64,000 nucleotides of DNA from an uncultured bacterium. GTDB taxonomy: Bacteria > Bacteroidota > Bacteroidia > Bacteroidales > Bacteroidaceae. Positions 44,384-52,894 of this stretch are shown in pieces (the first letter of the stretch is position 1; every line of letters starts with the position of its first letter). The stretch lies in the NCBI GenBank assembly GCA_905215555.1, contig CAJMQU010000002.1, positions 186,001 to 250,000 on the forward strand. Direction: 5' to 3'. Position numbers and translations under genes: made by a program. The notes below the pieces were generated by a model. It was not told the origin of the DNA, ran no database searches, and saw only the letters and a program-made list of their open reading frames with translations.

Positions 44384-44460
44384 CAAAGGTAAATACTGTG
44401 TATTTAAGAGGGAGAGATTCAACTGTCGATTGAATTGACAATTCTGTTGATTTAGTAAAC
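44384..44460 (-). promoter_or_regulatory. Operator-promoter B (outer membrane protein gene)
   Basis: -7 box TACCTTTG (CAAAGGTA, 44384-44391), 33 nt, then GTCGATTGAATTGAC (44425-44439) and a weaker copy (GTTGAT at 44446-44451, AC at 44459-44460). The leader to the ATG at 44275 is about 100 nt. Confidence 0.7.
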
Positions 44461-44984
44461 TCTAATGCTTTTTCATTCACTGTATTTATAACAAGAGTAG
44501 AAATAAAAAGCCTATAATGTCGTAATTAATACAAAAATGTTTCCTTTGGAATTTAGTGCTTATTTCCTCTGAGTGTCACGAGAAGTACTTGTAGGGCATA
44601 TCTTAACTCCAAACTTGTATGTTTGCATATTGTCAACTTGTATATATTGATAATCTTTTCCCTTTTCGTATATTAAATAATTTGGTTTTATTTCTCTCGT
44701 AAGTTTCGGATATTGAAACAATTGGATATTAAATATTCATATAGCGCAAATGAATTCTTCAAAAAACCTCTTTTTCTTATTTTGGCAACTTCTCTACCGG
44801 GCAATCGCTTAATTAGTAGTCTCCTTACTTTTTTAGTGCCTATAACAGAAATAGATACAATTTACCGTCTCCCTTATTACTCCGATATTTGCATACTGAG
44901 ATTTTAGGCTGTTTTCGGTACGTTTCAGAGGTGAGAATGCGGATCCGGTTTATAAAATGATTTTATAATAAAAACGAGAATTGA
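44461..44984. other. AT-rich 524-bp region upstream of the fimbrial operon
   Basis: No convincing gene; a 64-codon frame at 44713-44907 has no start context or family likeness. The similar words ACTTGTATGTTTGCATATTG and ACTTGTATATATTGATAA occur about 30 bp apart near 44614-44651. The fimbrial promoter should lie here, but no box fits clearly. No inverted repeats flanking an invertible promoter were found by eye. Confidence 0.5.
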
Positions 44985-45554
44985 ATGAAGAAGATATTAG
45001 TATGCATACTATTCATATTGGGTTTGTTGCCGACTGAAAGTAAAGCTCAGAAGATTGCCGTAAAAAGCAACCTTCTTTATGATGCTACCACAACTATGAA
45101 TCTCGGTCTGGAAGTAGCTTTGGCACGCAAGTGGACATTGGATATTCCGGTCAATTATAATCCTTGGAAGTTTGATGATACCCGTTTGAAGCACTGGGGC
45201 ATACAGCCGGAACTTCGGTACTGGTTCTGCGAAAGCTTCAACCGTACGTTCATCGGGCTGCACGCCCATTATGCAGACTTCAATGTGGGCGGATGGCCCG
45301 ACTGGCCGTTCGTCAGTGAGAATATGCAGAATATGCGCTATCAGGGGCGCTTGTATGGCGGTGGTATTTCGATAGGCCACTCATGGATATTGAGGAAACG
45401 CTGGAGTATAGAGGCTTCCCTCGGTTTGGGATATGCACGCATTGTGTATGAAAAGTATCCCTGTGCAACGTGTGGCACTAAACTGAAAGATACCGGGAAG
45501 AACTACCTGGGCCCTACTAAAGCGAGTGTGTCACTTATTTACGTAATTAAATAG
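44985..45554 (+). CDS. DUF3575 outer membrane protein of the fimbrial operon
   Basis: The 189-residue protein has a signal peptide (to SKAQK) and the DUF3575 barrel-like family pattern: KIAVKSNLLYDATTTMNLGL, WGIQPELRYWFCE and GGGISIGHSWILRKRWSIE. DUF3575 genes open many Mfa-type fimbrial operons in Bacteroides and Porphyromonas relatives, and likely help surface display. The next gene starts 1 nt after the stop, so translation is coupled. Confidence 0.9.
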   Translation: MKKILVCILFILGLLPTESKAQKIAVKSNLLYDATTTMNLGLEVALARKWTLDIPVNYNPWKFDDTRLKHWGIQPELRYWFCESFNRTFIGLHAHYADFNVGGWPDWPFVSENMQNMRYQGRLYGGGISIGHSWILRKRWSIEASLGLGYARIVYEKYPCATCGTKLKDTGKNYLGPTKASVSLIYVIK

Positions 45555-45555
45555 A

Positions 45556-47082
45556 ATGAGAAGGATGAAAAGAAATATGCAATTCATTATATGGGTGCTG
45601 ACTGCCTTATGTCTGAATCTCAACGGAGTCATGGCTCAGGAACGCTCTTATGAAGGAACTATCACTTTAGAGCCTGTGCGACTGGAGCAACTGGGGGAAA
45701 CTATCCATATAGATTTTGACATAGTGATGGATAATGTGAAGGTGAAATCATCTCATGGGGTGGACTTTATCCCGCAATTGATTTCTCCCACCGTTACCTA
45801 CGATCTTCCGCGGGTTTCCATCAAGGGGAAAAACGAGTATCTGGTTTATGAACGCAGGCTGGCGGTGATGAGCGCTAAGGCGAAGAAGAGTTACAAGGCA
45901 CCTTATCTGATAGAGAAAAATCAGAAGAAGAAGAGTGGTGTTATCCGCTACCGATATACGTTGCCTTACGAGGCTTGGATGGCGAATGCCCGTCTGAACG
46001 TGCAGCGTGATGAGTGCGGTTGTGGCGAAAGCACACTGATGAATGTGGAGTACACTTTTGATAAGGTTACGCTCGAACGTATGCTGGTGCCGTATGTGGT
46101 GACTCCCTACCTCTCGTATGTAGAGCCTACGGTGGAGGAGATAAAAAGCCGTGATGTGCAGGCGGAATGTTTTCTGGATTTCGAGGTGAATAAGGTGAAT
46201 ATCCGTCCCGAATATATGAACAATCCTCAGGAACTGGCTAAGATACGTGCGATGATTGACGATCTGAAGTCTGATGCCAACGTGAAGGTGAAGCGTCTGG
46301 ATATCATCGGCTATGCTTCTCCCGAAGGAACGCTGGAGGCGAACAAACGTTTGTCCGAAGGTCGTGCCATGGCATTGCGTAATTATCTGGCTGCCCGCTA
46401 CGACTTCCCACGCGACCAGTATTACATCATCTTCGGCGGTGAAAACTGGGACGGGCTGATAAAGGCGCTCGATACGTTTGAGATGGATTACAAGGATGAA
46501 GTGCTGGACATCATTACGAATATTCCTATTGAAAAGGGTAGGGAAACGAAGTTGATGCAGCTTCGTGCGGGAGTGCCTTACCGGTTTATGCTGAAACATA
46601 TATTTCCAAGTCTGCGCGTAGCTATCTGTAAGGTGAGTTACGATGTGAGGAATTTCAACCTGGAGGAGGCGAAGGAAGTGATCAAGAAACGTCCGCAGAA
46701 TCTGAGCTTGAATGAGATGTTCATGGTGGCCAATACCTATCCGAAGGGTTCGCAGGAGTTTATCGATATTTTCGAGTCTGCCGTCCGCATCTATCCGGAA
46801 AGTGAGATTGCCAATATGAATGCGGCTGCCGCAGCCCTTTCGCGCAATGACCTGGTCTCTGCGGAACGCTATCTGGAAAGAGTGAAGTCGGACGCTTGTC
46901 TGCCCGAATATAACAATGCAATGGGAGTTTTACTATTAACGAAAGGAGAGTATGAATCATCGGAAAAGTATTTGAAGGCTGCCGAACAGTCGGGACTGGA
47001 GGCGGCAAAGGGAAATCTGGAAGAATTAGCTAAGAAAAAGGCTAATGCGGCCGAGATAAAGAGAAGGAATAAAAGTGAGTAA
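45556..47082 (+). CDS. DUF3868 + OmpA-like protein with TPR tail
   Basis: A 508-residue exported protein. Residues about 25-130 match DUF3868 (EGTITLEPVRLEQLGETIHI). Residues about 205-325 form an OmpA-like peptidoglycan-binding domain (IIGYASPEGTLEANKRLSEG). Residues about 380-495 are TPR-like. Signal peptide ends at MAQ. It probably anchors the fimbrial machine to the cell wall. Located between the DUF3575 gene (1 nt before) and the major fimbrillin (36 nt after), the usual order in Mfa operons. Confidence 0.88.
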   Translation: MRRMKRNMQFIIWVLTALCLNLNGVMAQERSYEGTITLEPVRLEQLGETIHIDFDIVMDNVKVKSSHGVDFIPQLISPTVTYDLPRVSIKGKNEYLVYERRLAVMSAKAKKSYKAPYLIEKNQKKKSGVIRYRYTLPYEAWMANARLNVQRDECGCGESTLMNVEYTFDKVTLERMLVPYVVTPYLSYVEPTVEEIKSRDVQAECFLDFEVNKVNIRPEYMNNPQELAKIRAMIDDLKSDANVKVKRLDIIGYASPEGTLEANKRLSEGRAMALRNYLAARYDFPRDQYYIIFGGENWDGLIKALDTFEMDYKDEVLDIITNIPIEKGRETKLMQLRAGVPYRFMLKHIFPSLRVAICKVSYDVRNFNLEEAKEVIKKRPQNLSLNEMFMVANTYPKGSQEFIDIFESAVRIYPESEIANMNAAAAALSRNDLVSAERYLERVKSDACLPEYNNAMGVLLLTKGEYESSEKYLKAAEQSGLEAAKGNLEELAKKKANAAEIKRRNKSE

Positions 47083-47118
47083 ATTATATATGTATTAATT
47101 CTAATAAATGTTTGTTTT

Positions 47119-48822
47119 ATGCTAAAGATTAAATCTATTTTAGTGTCATTGCTGGCTGTTGCGGCATTGGCGAGTTGTTCAAAAGAGAATGACGAAAGCC
47201 CCGAGGTTGACGGGGGAAAGGACTACGATGTAGCTTATGTGTCGATCAGTTTGTCCGGTCCTAAAAAAACAGGTACGCGTGCTTCTGGCGAAAAACCGTC
47301 TTTGCCGGAGGAGAGCGAGATTAATCAACTTTATGTAATTACGTTCAACGGTGGTAAGACGGTGGTTAAGGATACAGATCCTACCGCTGAGTATGCTACG
47401 GTACTCTCTAGTGGCCCTGGGGGATCTCTAAACACAACCAGTGGTGGAGTTACCACCCCGAATACTCCGATTAAGGTAGCTACGAATACTGAATATCTGC
47501 TTGTTATCGCCAATCCTGGCGACATACTGAAAGCACGTCTGGAGGGTATTTCTGCGAGTACAACGTATGATGATATCAATCAAATGCTTACAGTCGCTAC
47601 AAAATCTGGTGAAGCTGATAACTCTTACCTTGTGGAGGAAGTTGCACATACCAATGGCTTCACGATGATTAATGCCGGATTCTATACTAGCAGCACTACT
47701 AGCTGGGAAGATGATTGCCTGCTTAATGTAGCAGATAAAATTGTTCAGGCTAAAGATTATAAAACCGATAACGAGGCACTGAATGCGGCGAAAAGTAATC
47801 CGGCTTCTTTGAAGATAGAGCGACTTGCGTCCAAACTGGAGGTCATGGTAAAGGGCGTTTTAAAAGTTGCTCCTTTCGAAGATCCATCTGGAAATAGCCT
47901 TGGTCAGTTTGAATTTGGCAATTGGACTATCGACTATTACAACTCCCTGTTTTTTCCTTTTGCAAAGAAGACGACTACCAAATCATCTCATGCTACCGGA
48001 TTTTATGAGAGTAACTTCTATACCATTGACCCGAATTTTACGAAAGTTAGTGGTAGCGAATATCTTACTGGCATCGTGAAGAATGTGGTTGACCCATCTA
48101 CTCGTGAACCTAATGCGGATTGGGCTGCAAAGGGTGTGACTGCAGGTGACAAAGACAATGATTTCAGGTATTGCATCGAAAATACGATGGATGCCGGATA
48201 TCAGAAGTTCGGTGCGGCTACACGCTTGGTGCTTAAAGGTAAGTATGCCCCTTGGCCGGCAGGGGAATTTACTTTGGGTAATGACTGGTTCCGCCTTCCT
48301 AATGGAACCAACTCCAAAAACTTCAAGAGTTTTGATGATTTGAAGACAGCTTATGATGCTGCAAAACTTAAAGAAACCAATGTAGAACCGATGGATGCTA
48401 CAGAAAGACTTCTGGTTTCGGCATGCGAGTTGTTCTATACTCTGATAAAATCTGAGCTTAGCGCTGATCCGGGTAGCTTTGCCGCTCTTACTGCTACTGA
48501 ACTTTCAACTAGTAATATTACGAACGGTGGTGAACTGGCCAAACAAGAAGGTTGCATCTACTGGTATCAGAATAGTCTCAACTATTACTACTATGAGATT
48601 GGTCATGATAATGAAGCCACTGATCACATGGAGTATGGAAAGTATGGTGTGGTACGTAACAACTTTTATACGCTCACTTTAGCGCAGGTTAATGGAAACG
48701 GTACGCCTTGGTATCCGGATGATGAAGATGATGAGGAAGATATTGACAAGTTGGGCGCTTACCTTCACTTTGAGATTGAAGTTGCTCCGTGGGTATACTG
48801 GACTACTGAATTTGAAATCTAA
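47119..48822 (+). CDS. Mfa1-type major fimbrillin
   Basis: A 567-residue lipoprotein precursor: lipobox LAALASCSKEN, then a short acidic stretch and GTRASGEKPS, where Arg marks the likely protease cleavage used for donor-strand assembly in type V fimbriae. The two-domain beta-sandwich fold ends with YLHFEIEVAPWVYWTTEFEI, the C-terminal strand typical of Mfa1 family members. The N-terminal TRASG context and size fit the major stalk subunit. It is followed by a hairpin that may lower expression of downstream minor subunits. Internal Thr/Ser-rich loops are probably variable between strains. Confidence 0.88.
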   Translation: MLKIKSILVSLLAVAALASCSKENDESPEVDGGKDYDVAYVSISLSGPKKTGTRASGEKPSLPEESEINQLYVITFNGGKTVVKDTDPTAEYATVLSSGPGGSLNTTSGGVTTPNTPIKVATNTEYLLVIANPGDILKARLEGISASTTYDDINQMLTVATKSGEADNSYLVEEVAHTNGFTMINAGFYTSSTTSWEDDCLLNVADKIVQAKDYKTDNEALNAAKSNPASLKIERLASKLEVMVKGVLKVAPFEDPSGNSLGQFEFGNWTIDYYNSLFFPFAKKTTTKSSHATGFYESNFYTIDPNFTKVSGSEYLTGIVKNVVDPSTREPNADWAAKGVTAGDKDNDFRYCIENTMDAGYQKFGAATRLVLKGKYAPWPAGEFTLGNDWFRLPNGTNSKNFKSFDDLKTAYDAAKLKETNVEPMDATERLLVSACELFYTLIKSELSADPGSFAALTATELSTSNITNGGELAKQEGCIYWYQNSLNYYYYEIGHDNEATDHMEYGKYGVVRNNFYTLTLAQVNGNGTPWYPDDEDDEEDIDKLGAYLHFEIEVAPWVYWTTEFEI

Positions 48823-48840
48823 TATATTTTTTATATGAAG

Positions 48841-48876
48841 AGAGACAGGGCTGTGCAAACTGCCTGCCCTGTCTCT
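48841..48876 (+). terminator. Attenuator hairpin after the major fimbrillin
   Basis: AGAGACAGGGC (48841-48851) pairs with GCCCTGTCTCT (48866-48876). It is not followed by a T run (TCTTAAAAAA), so it would stabilise the upstream mRNA end or give partial termination within the operon. The following 215 nt to the next gene contain no gene. Confidence 0.65.
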
Positions 48877-49095
48877 TCTTAAAAAAAACATTTCAGGTGG
48901 AACTGACCGCCGGAAAAAGTAAAAACAAGCCGGTGACAGGCTTTCCAAAAAACAGCACTGAAACATCCCGGCGCACTCAAAATGTATGAAATGCAAAGCG
49001 CGCCCCCTAAAGAGGAAATAACCGGAGGTCACTAAACAGGGTCTCTGACAATATAATCGGCAATCTGATAACGTTGCCCCATAAAAGAAAAAGAT

Positions 49096-50094
49096 ATGTT
49101 CGGAAAAACAAAATCGCTGTTCCTTATCGTTGCCTCGATGCTATGCATAGCTTCGTGCGACAGTATACGCGAAGACCTGCCCCGGTGCGAACTTTGGTTG
49201 GAATTTGCTTTCGACTACAATATGGAATATGCGGATGCGTTCAATCCGCAGGTCAAATCGGTAGATGTACTGGTGTTCGACAGCGATGATAAATTGCTTT
49301 TCTCCAAAAGAGCCGAGGCTGCTGCGTTGGTTGGTGGAAACCGGATGTCGCTTACTGATGAACTCGATTTCGGAAACTATAAGGTACTGACCGTTGGCAG
49401 TCTATCTGACAGATTCCGGCTTTCGGACAATGCAGGCAATGAACTGATGCCGGGAACGACTACCCTCCAACAGGTCATTGTATCCCTGAAGCGAGAGACG
49501 GATGCTGTTAACTTCGAGTTTCAGCATCTCTACTTCGGAGAAGTCGTGGAAGTGGATCACTTGCCATCCAATACCAGCCATAAAGTTTATCCGGTGAATC
49601 TGATACGCGACACCAACCGGTTTAATATTGCGTTGATGGGATATGAGGAAAATGAAGTGAGTGGAACACAATATACGTTTGAAATTCAGGCACTGGAAAA
49701 TGCGGCTTATTCCTGGGAAAACGAACCCATAGGGCAAGGGCCGGTTACTTATGTGCCTTACTATACAGGTCCGGGCGAAATATCCGATGTGATAATGTCC
49801 GCACGCCTGAATACGATGCGTCTGCTCAACAGGGGCGGATGGGATTATAAGTTTATTATAAGGAATACGGATACCGAAGCCGAAGTATGGAGTTACAACC
49901 TGATGACGCTGTTGAGCATTGCCCGGCCGACTTCCCGTTACGATGGAACGGAGCTTCCCTTTCAGGAATACCTTGACAGGCAGAGTGAATGGAACCTCAT
50001 ATTTACTGTTGTTGAAAACCCCGGAGGAGGATTCCTTCAGATCGGTCTTGTTGTAGGAACTTGGATTTACTGGTTCCACGAGATTGAAGTTTAA
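49096..50094 (+). CDS. FimB/Mfa2-family fimbrial anchor
   Basis: A 332-residue lipoprotein (lipobox CIASCDSI) of the FimB/Mfa2 family (pfam Mfa2), which caps the fimbrial base and limits length. Typical features are CELWLEFAFDYNMEYADAF (about 33-51), VDVLVFDSDDKLLFS, and a C-terminal strand LQIGLVVGTWIYWFHEIEV. ATG 49096 follows a 273-nt gap containing the attenuator. The next subunit gene begins 2 nt after its stop. Confidence 0.9.
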   Translation: MFGKTKSLFLIVASMLCIASCDSIREDLPRCELWLEFAFDYNMEYADAFNPQVKSVDVLVFDSDDKLLFSKRAEAAALVGGNRMSLTDELDFGNYKVLTVGSLSDRFRLSDNAGNELMPGTTTLQQVIVSLKRETDAVNFEFQHLYFGEVVEVDHLPSNTSHKVYPVNLIRDTNRFNIALMGYEENEVSGTQYTFEIQALENAAYSWENEPIGQGPVTYVPYYTGPGEISDVIMSARLNTMRLLNRGGWDYKFIIRNTDTEAEVWSYNLMTLLSIARPTSRYDGTELPFQEYLDRQSEWNLIFTVVENPGGGFLQIGLVVGTWIYWFHEIEV

Positions 50095-50096
50095 GA

Positions 50097-51200
50097 ATGA
50101 GCAAAAAACTATTACATATCATTTGTCTGGCATCCACAATTCTTTTGTTCTCGTGCAGCAGAGATGCGATCGATGAGTTGCCTGCTCTTACCCGGGCGCA
50201 ACTTAGCATCAATCTGGTGAACAACGGAGATGTGGATCAACAGGAGGAGATAAACTCCATACGGTTTATCGTATTCGGCAGCACGCCCGGTGGCGTGAGG
50301 CTGGATGTGAATGAACACATCCTGTTGAGCACTCCGGAGACAGCTACTGATATAGATGCGCAACTTCTCGAAGTGACTTCCAGCAATGATATCCTGGTCG
50401 TAGTTATTGCCAACGAACCGCAGAGTCTTACGAGTAAACTCGACGGTATAGCCAGTCTTTGGACGTTGCAAGATATGCTCTATGACATCTCTGATATACT
50501 GAATGATGACGGGCAGATAATTTCAACGACCGGAATGCCCATGACAGGGGTGATTCGGGATATATCCATAGCACCTGACGAAACCCAAAAGGTAGAAATG
50601 GTAATCGAACGTGCCGTAGCTCGGGTAGATGTCTTTCTCGAAGCTATAGACGGCGGGGCGGTGACCGGATATACAGCCGGAAGCACCAGTGTCACTTTGC
50701 ACAATCTCTCCCGCGATAGTTACTTCGTGATGGGAAACGTGGATAACGGTACGCGTGATAACGCCGACTCTTCGAAGAACTACGGAAAAGTGAAGGAGGA
50801 CGTGCCGGAAAGCGATTTGTTACCGGGTAGCTGGACGGCGACAACATCAGAAACGTGGGCATATTCATCGGCTACCGGAGCTAAAAACCGGAAATTACTT
50901 TGCTCGTTCTATACTGCCGAGCGTATATTCAAGTCGGATTATTCTGATCGGCTGGCTGTCAGTATGGCTAATGTCCCGAAAGGGCCTTCGGGCGTCACCG
51001 GGATCACTGAAAAGGTGATTGAAACCATAACGAAGGTTGATGATAAAGGCAGCCCGACAGCGCAGCCTTTTACGGAGATCCGGCGGAACAACGTGTACCA
51101 GATAACGGCACGTGTAGGAAAAATCGGTATTCAGATACTGACGATAACCGTAGAAGATTGGGGTGACAGGCAAGACATTGATCTGGATATGGATTTGTAA
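50097..51200 (+). CDS. Minor fimbrial subunit (fimbrillin-like lipoprotein)
   Basis: A 367-residue lipoprotein (lipobox LFSCSRDA). The N-terminal domain has INSIRFIVFGS and DILVVVIANEP, as in Mfa-type fimbrillins, followed by MVIERAVARVDVFLEA and a C-terminal ILTITVEDWGDRQDIDL. These are the strand patterns of accessory subunits (Mfa3/Mfa4-like). No Arg cleavage site of the TRA type is evident. It starts 2 nt after Mfa2 and precedes the Mfa-like-1 gene by 44 nt, so all are co-transcribed. Confidence 0.82.
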   Translation: MSKKLLHIICLASTILLFSCSRDAIDELPALTRAQLSINLVNNGDVDQQEEINSIRFIVFGSTPGGVRLDVNEHILLSTPETATDIDAQLLEVTSSNDILVVVIANEPQSLTSKLDGIASLWTLQDMLYDISDILNDDGQIISTTGMPMTGVIRDISIAPDETQKVEMVIERAVARVDVFLEAIDGGAVTGYTAGSTSVTLHNLSRDSYFVMGNVDNGTRDNADSSKNYGKVKEDVPESDLLPGSWTATTSETWAYSSATGAKNRKLLCSFYTAERIFKSDYSDRLAVSMANVPKGPSGVTGITEKVIETITKVDDKGSPTAQPFTEIRRNNVYQITARVGKIGIQILTITVEDWGDRQDIDLDMDL

Positions 51201-51244
51201 TACCTTTCACCGGTTGTGTTTTTTAATTTCGGAAAAGAAGTAAG

Positions 51245-52852
51245 ATGATAAAGACTATAAATAATATCAGGATGATTATAACAACGGCTATCCTTTCGGC
51301 TGTCCTCTTTTCGTGTATTGGCGAAGAGATGACGTGCGATAAGGAATTGATTGTTGTGCAACGTATCGGAGAAGGCGGCAATGTCGACACTCGTGGTACG
51401 GTTATCTCCTCGAATACCGACCTGAAAGGAGAAACATTTGGTCTTTTTGGTTCTCTGACACCCAATTCTTCTGCTCCTCAACAATATTTCAATGCAAGTG
51501 CCAGAGTAAACGCCGACCTGACAGCTACGATCTCGCCGCTGCAATATTGGCCCGGCTTGCAAAATGCGAGCATGAGGTTCTTTTCCTGGTATCCGTTCAG
51601 CGGTGCGAATGCACCCACTACGAACTTCACCGATCCCGGCGAAATGGTGCTGAGCTATACAGCGAATGCGGCAACCTCTAATCATGTGGATGTACTGGCA
51701 GCTGTATCGGGACCTGCATGGGTGGAAGGTGTGAATATACACTTCTACCACACGCTGACTAAGGTTACCTTTACATTCAAAAAGGTGGCCCCGGTACCTG
51801 ATGAAGTAACCATCGAGAAAATAGAGTTTCAGAATGTGGGACAAAGCGGCAAGCTCACTGTGGCTGAAGTACCAACCACCACTACGAAAAATAGCAAACC
51901 GAAGTTTGGCTGGAGCAATGTGACCACCGGAAGTATAGCTTCTATCCCCACCGGCAATAAGATGGTGACCGAGGATGCCACCTTGATTGGTGGTACATTC
52001 CTCATGTTACCGACCGACGACTTCTCTGCAACAGCCAAGATCGTTGTCACCACTAACTTTGGTGACCGGGAATTCCTGCTCAGCGATATTGCCGCAAAGA
52101 ATCCGCATTCCTGGGAGTCGGGGGAATACATCAATTATAACCTTACGGTATCGAATGATATCTATCAGCTCTCAGCCACTCCTCTTGAATGGACGGAGAG
52201 CCCGGTAAGTGTGATTTTCGATAAACAGTATTACCTCAGATTGTCGCAGACGAAGGTTCTGACAGCCCGTAATGCCGCTACTGTTGATATAGAGGCGAAA
52301 ACAAATTATGATGCCAATCCGAATACAGGCTACCCGGTTGGTGCCATATTGGATGAGAGTGGTATGGAAACATGGGCGACAGTCAACATGACTCAGACAT
52401 CCTTTTTAGAAGGTGTGTATACCTATAATATAAATGTCGTATTGCTCGAATTCAACTCCGGAACCGGAACTGAACGGAAAACGGGGTTTTATCTTAATGC
52501 GGGTAATCTGACTCACCGTGTACTGCTGCATCAATGGGGTGGGGACGGAGTATGGATGACCTGGAACGTAGAACTGGACAGCAGTGATGTCGGAACGGGA
52601 AACATGCAGCGCCGCAAGATCGTCTTTACCTCGGGTAGTCCGGGGGCGTGGGAATGGGAAATAACCGATATACAGGACCCTGATAAGATTTTGCTAAACA
52701 GTGAAACAATGGTCGAGGCAAGCGGTGCGAGCGGTGATGCGCTTTATTTCTACTTTAAAGCTGATGCCGTATCCGGTGATATAGCTACGCTGACACTGGT
52801 CAATACGAATGGTGACAACCCGCCCATGACAGTGACATTGACTGCGCCATAG
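51245..52852 (+). CDS. Fimbrillin family protein (Mfa-like 1)
   Basis: The 535-residue lipoprotein (lipobox VLFSCIGEE) belongs to the Mfa-like-1/fimbrillin group: a VDTRGTVISS segment (cleavage-type Arg at about residue 50), then YWPGLQNASMRFFSWYPFSG (about 99-118), a well-conserved family segment. The C-terminal half (about 330-530) has extra beta-sandwich domains. It probably forms an accessory stalk or near-tip subunit. Its neighbour downstream is the large tip candidate. Confidence 0.82.
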   Translation: MIKTINNIRMIITTAILSAVLFSCIGEEMTCDKELIVVQRIGEGGNVDTRGTVISSNTDLKGETFGLFGSLTPNSSAPQQYFNASARVNADLTATISPLQYWPGLQNASMRFFSWYPFSGANAPTTNFTDPGEMVLSYTANAATSNHVDVLAAVSGPAWVEGVNIHFYHTLTKVTFTFKKVAPVPDEVTIEKIEFQNVGQSGKLTVAEVPTTTTKNSKPKFGWSNVTTGSIASIPTGNKMVTEDATLIGGTFLMLPTDDFSATAKIVVTTNFGDREFLLSDIAAKNPHSWESGEYINYNLTVSNDIYQLSATPLEWTESPVSVIFDKQYYLRLSQTKVLTARNAATVDIEAKTNYDANPNTGYPVGAILDESGMETWATVNMTQTSFLEGVYTYNINVVLLEFNSGTGTERKTGFYLNAGNLTHRVLLHQWGGDGVWMTWNVELDSSDVGTGNMQRRKIVFTSGSPGAWEWEITDIQDPDKILLNSETMVEASGASGDALYFYFKADAVSGDIATLTLVNTNGDNPPMTVTLTAP

Positions 52853-52894
52853 CGGTGAATACGTAATATTTAATTTCAGAAAGGAAACAAAAAT

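Noticed and set aside
44713..44907. 64-codon frame upstream of the fimbrial operon
   Set aside because: AT-rich, no start context, no conserved pattern.
44276..44984. Invertible promoter for the fimbrial operon
   Set aside because: No pair of inverted repeats flanking a promoter-like segment was found by eye; a read-based check would be needed.
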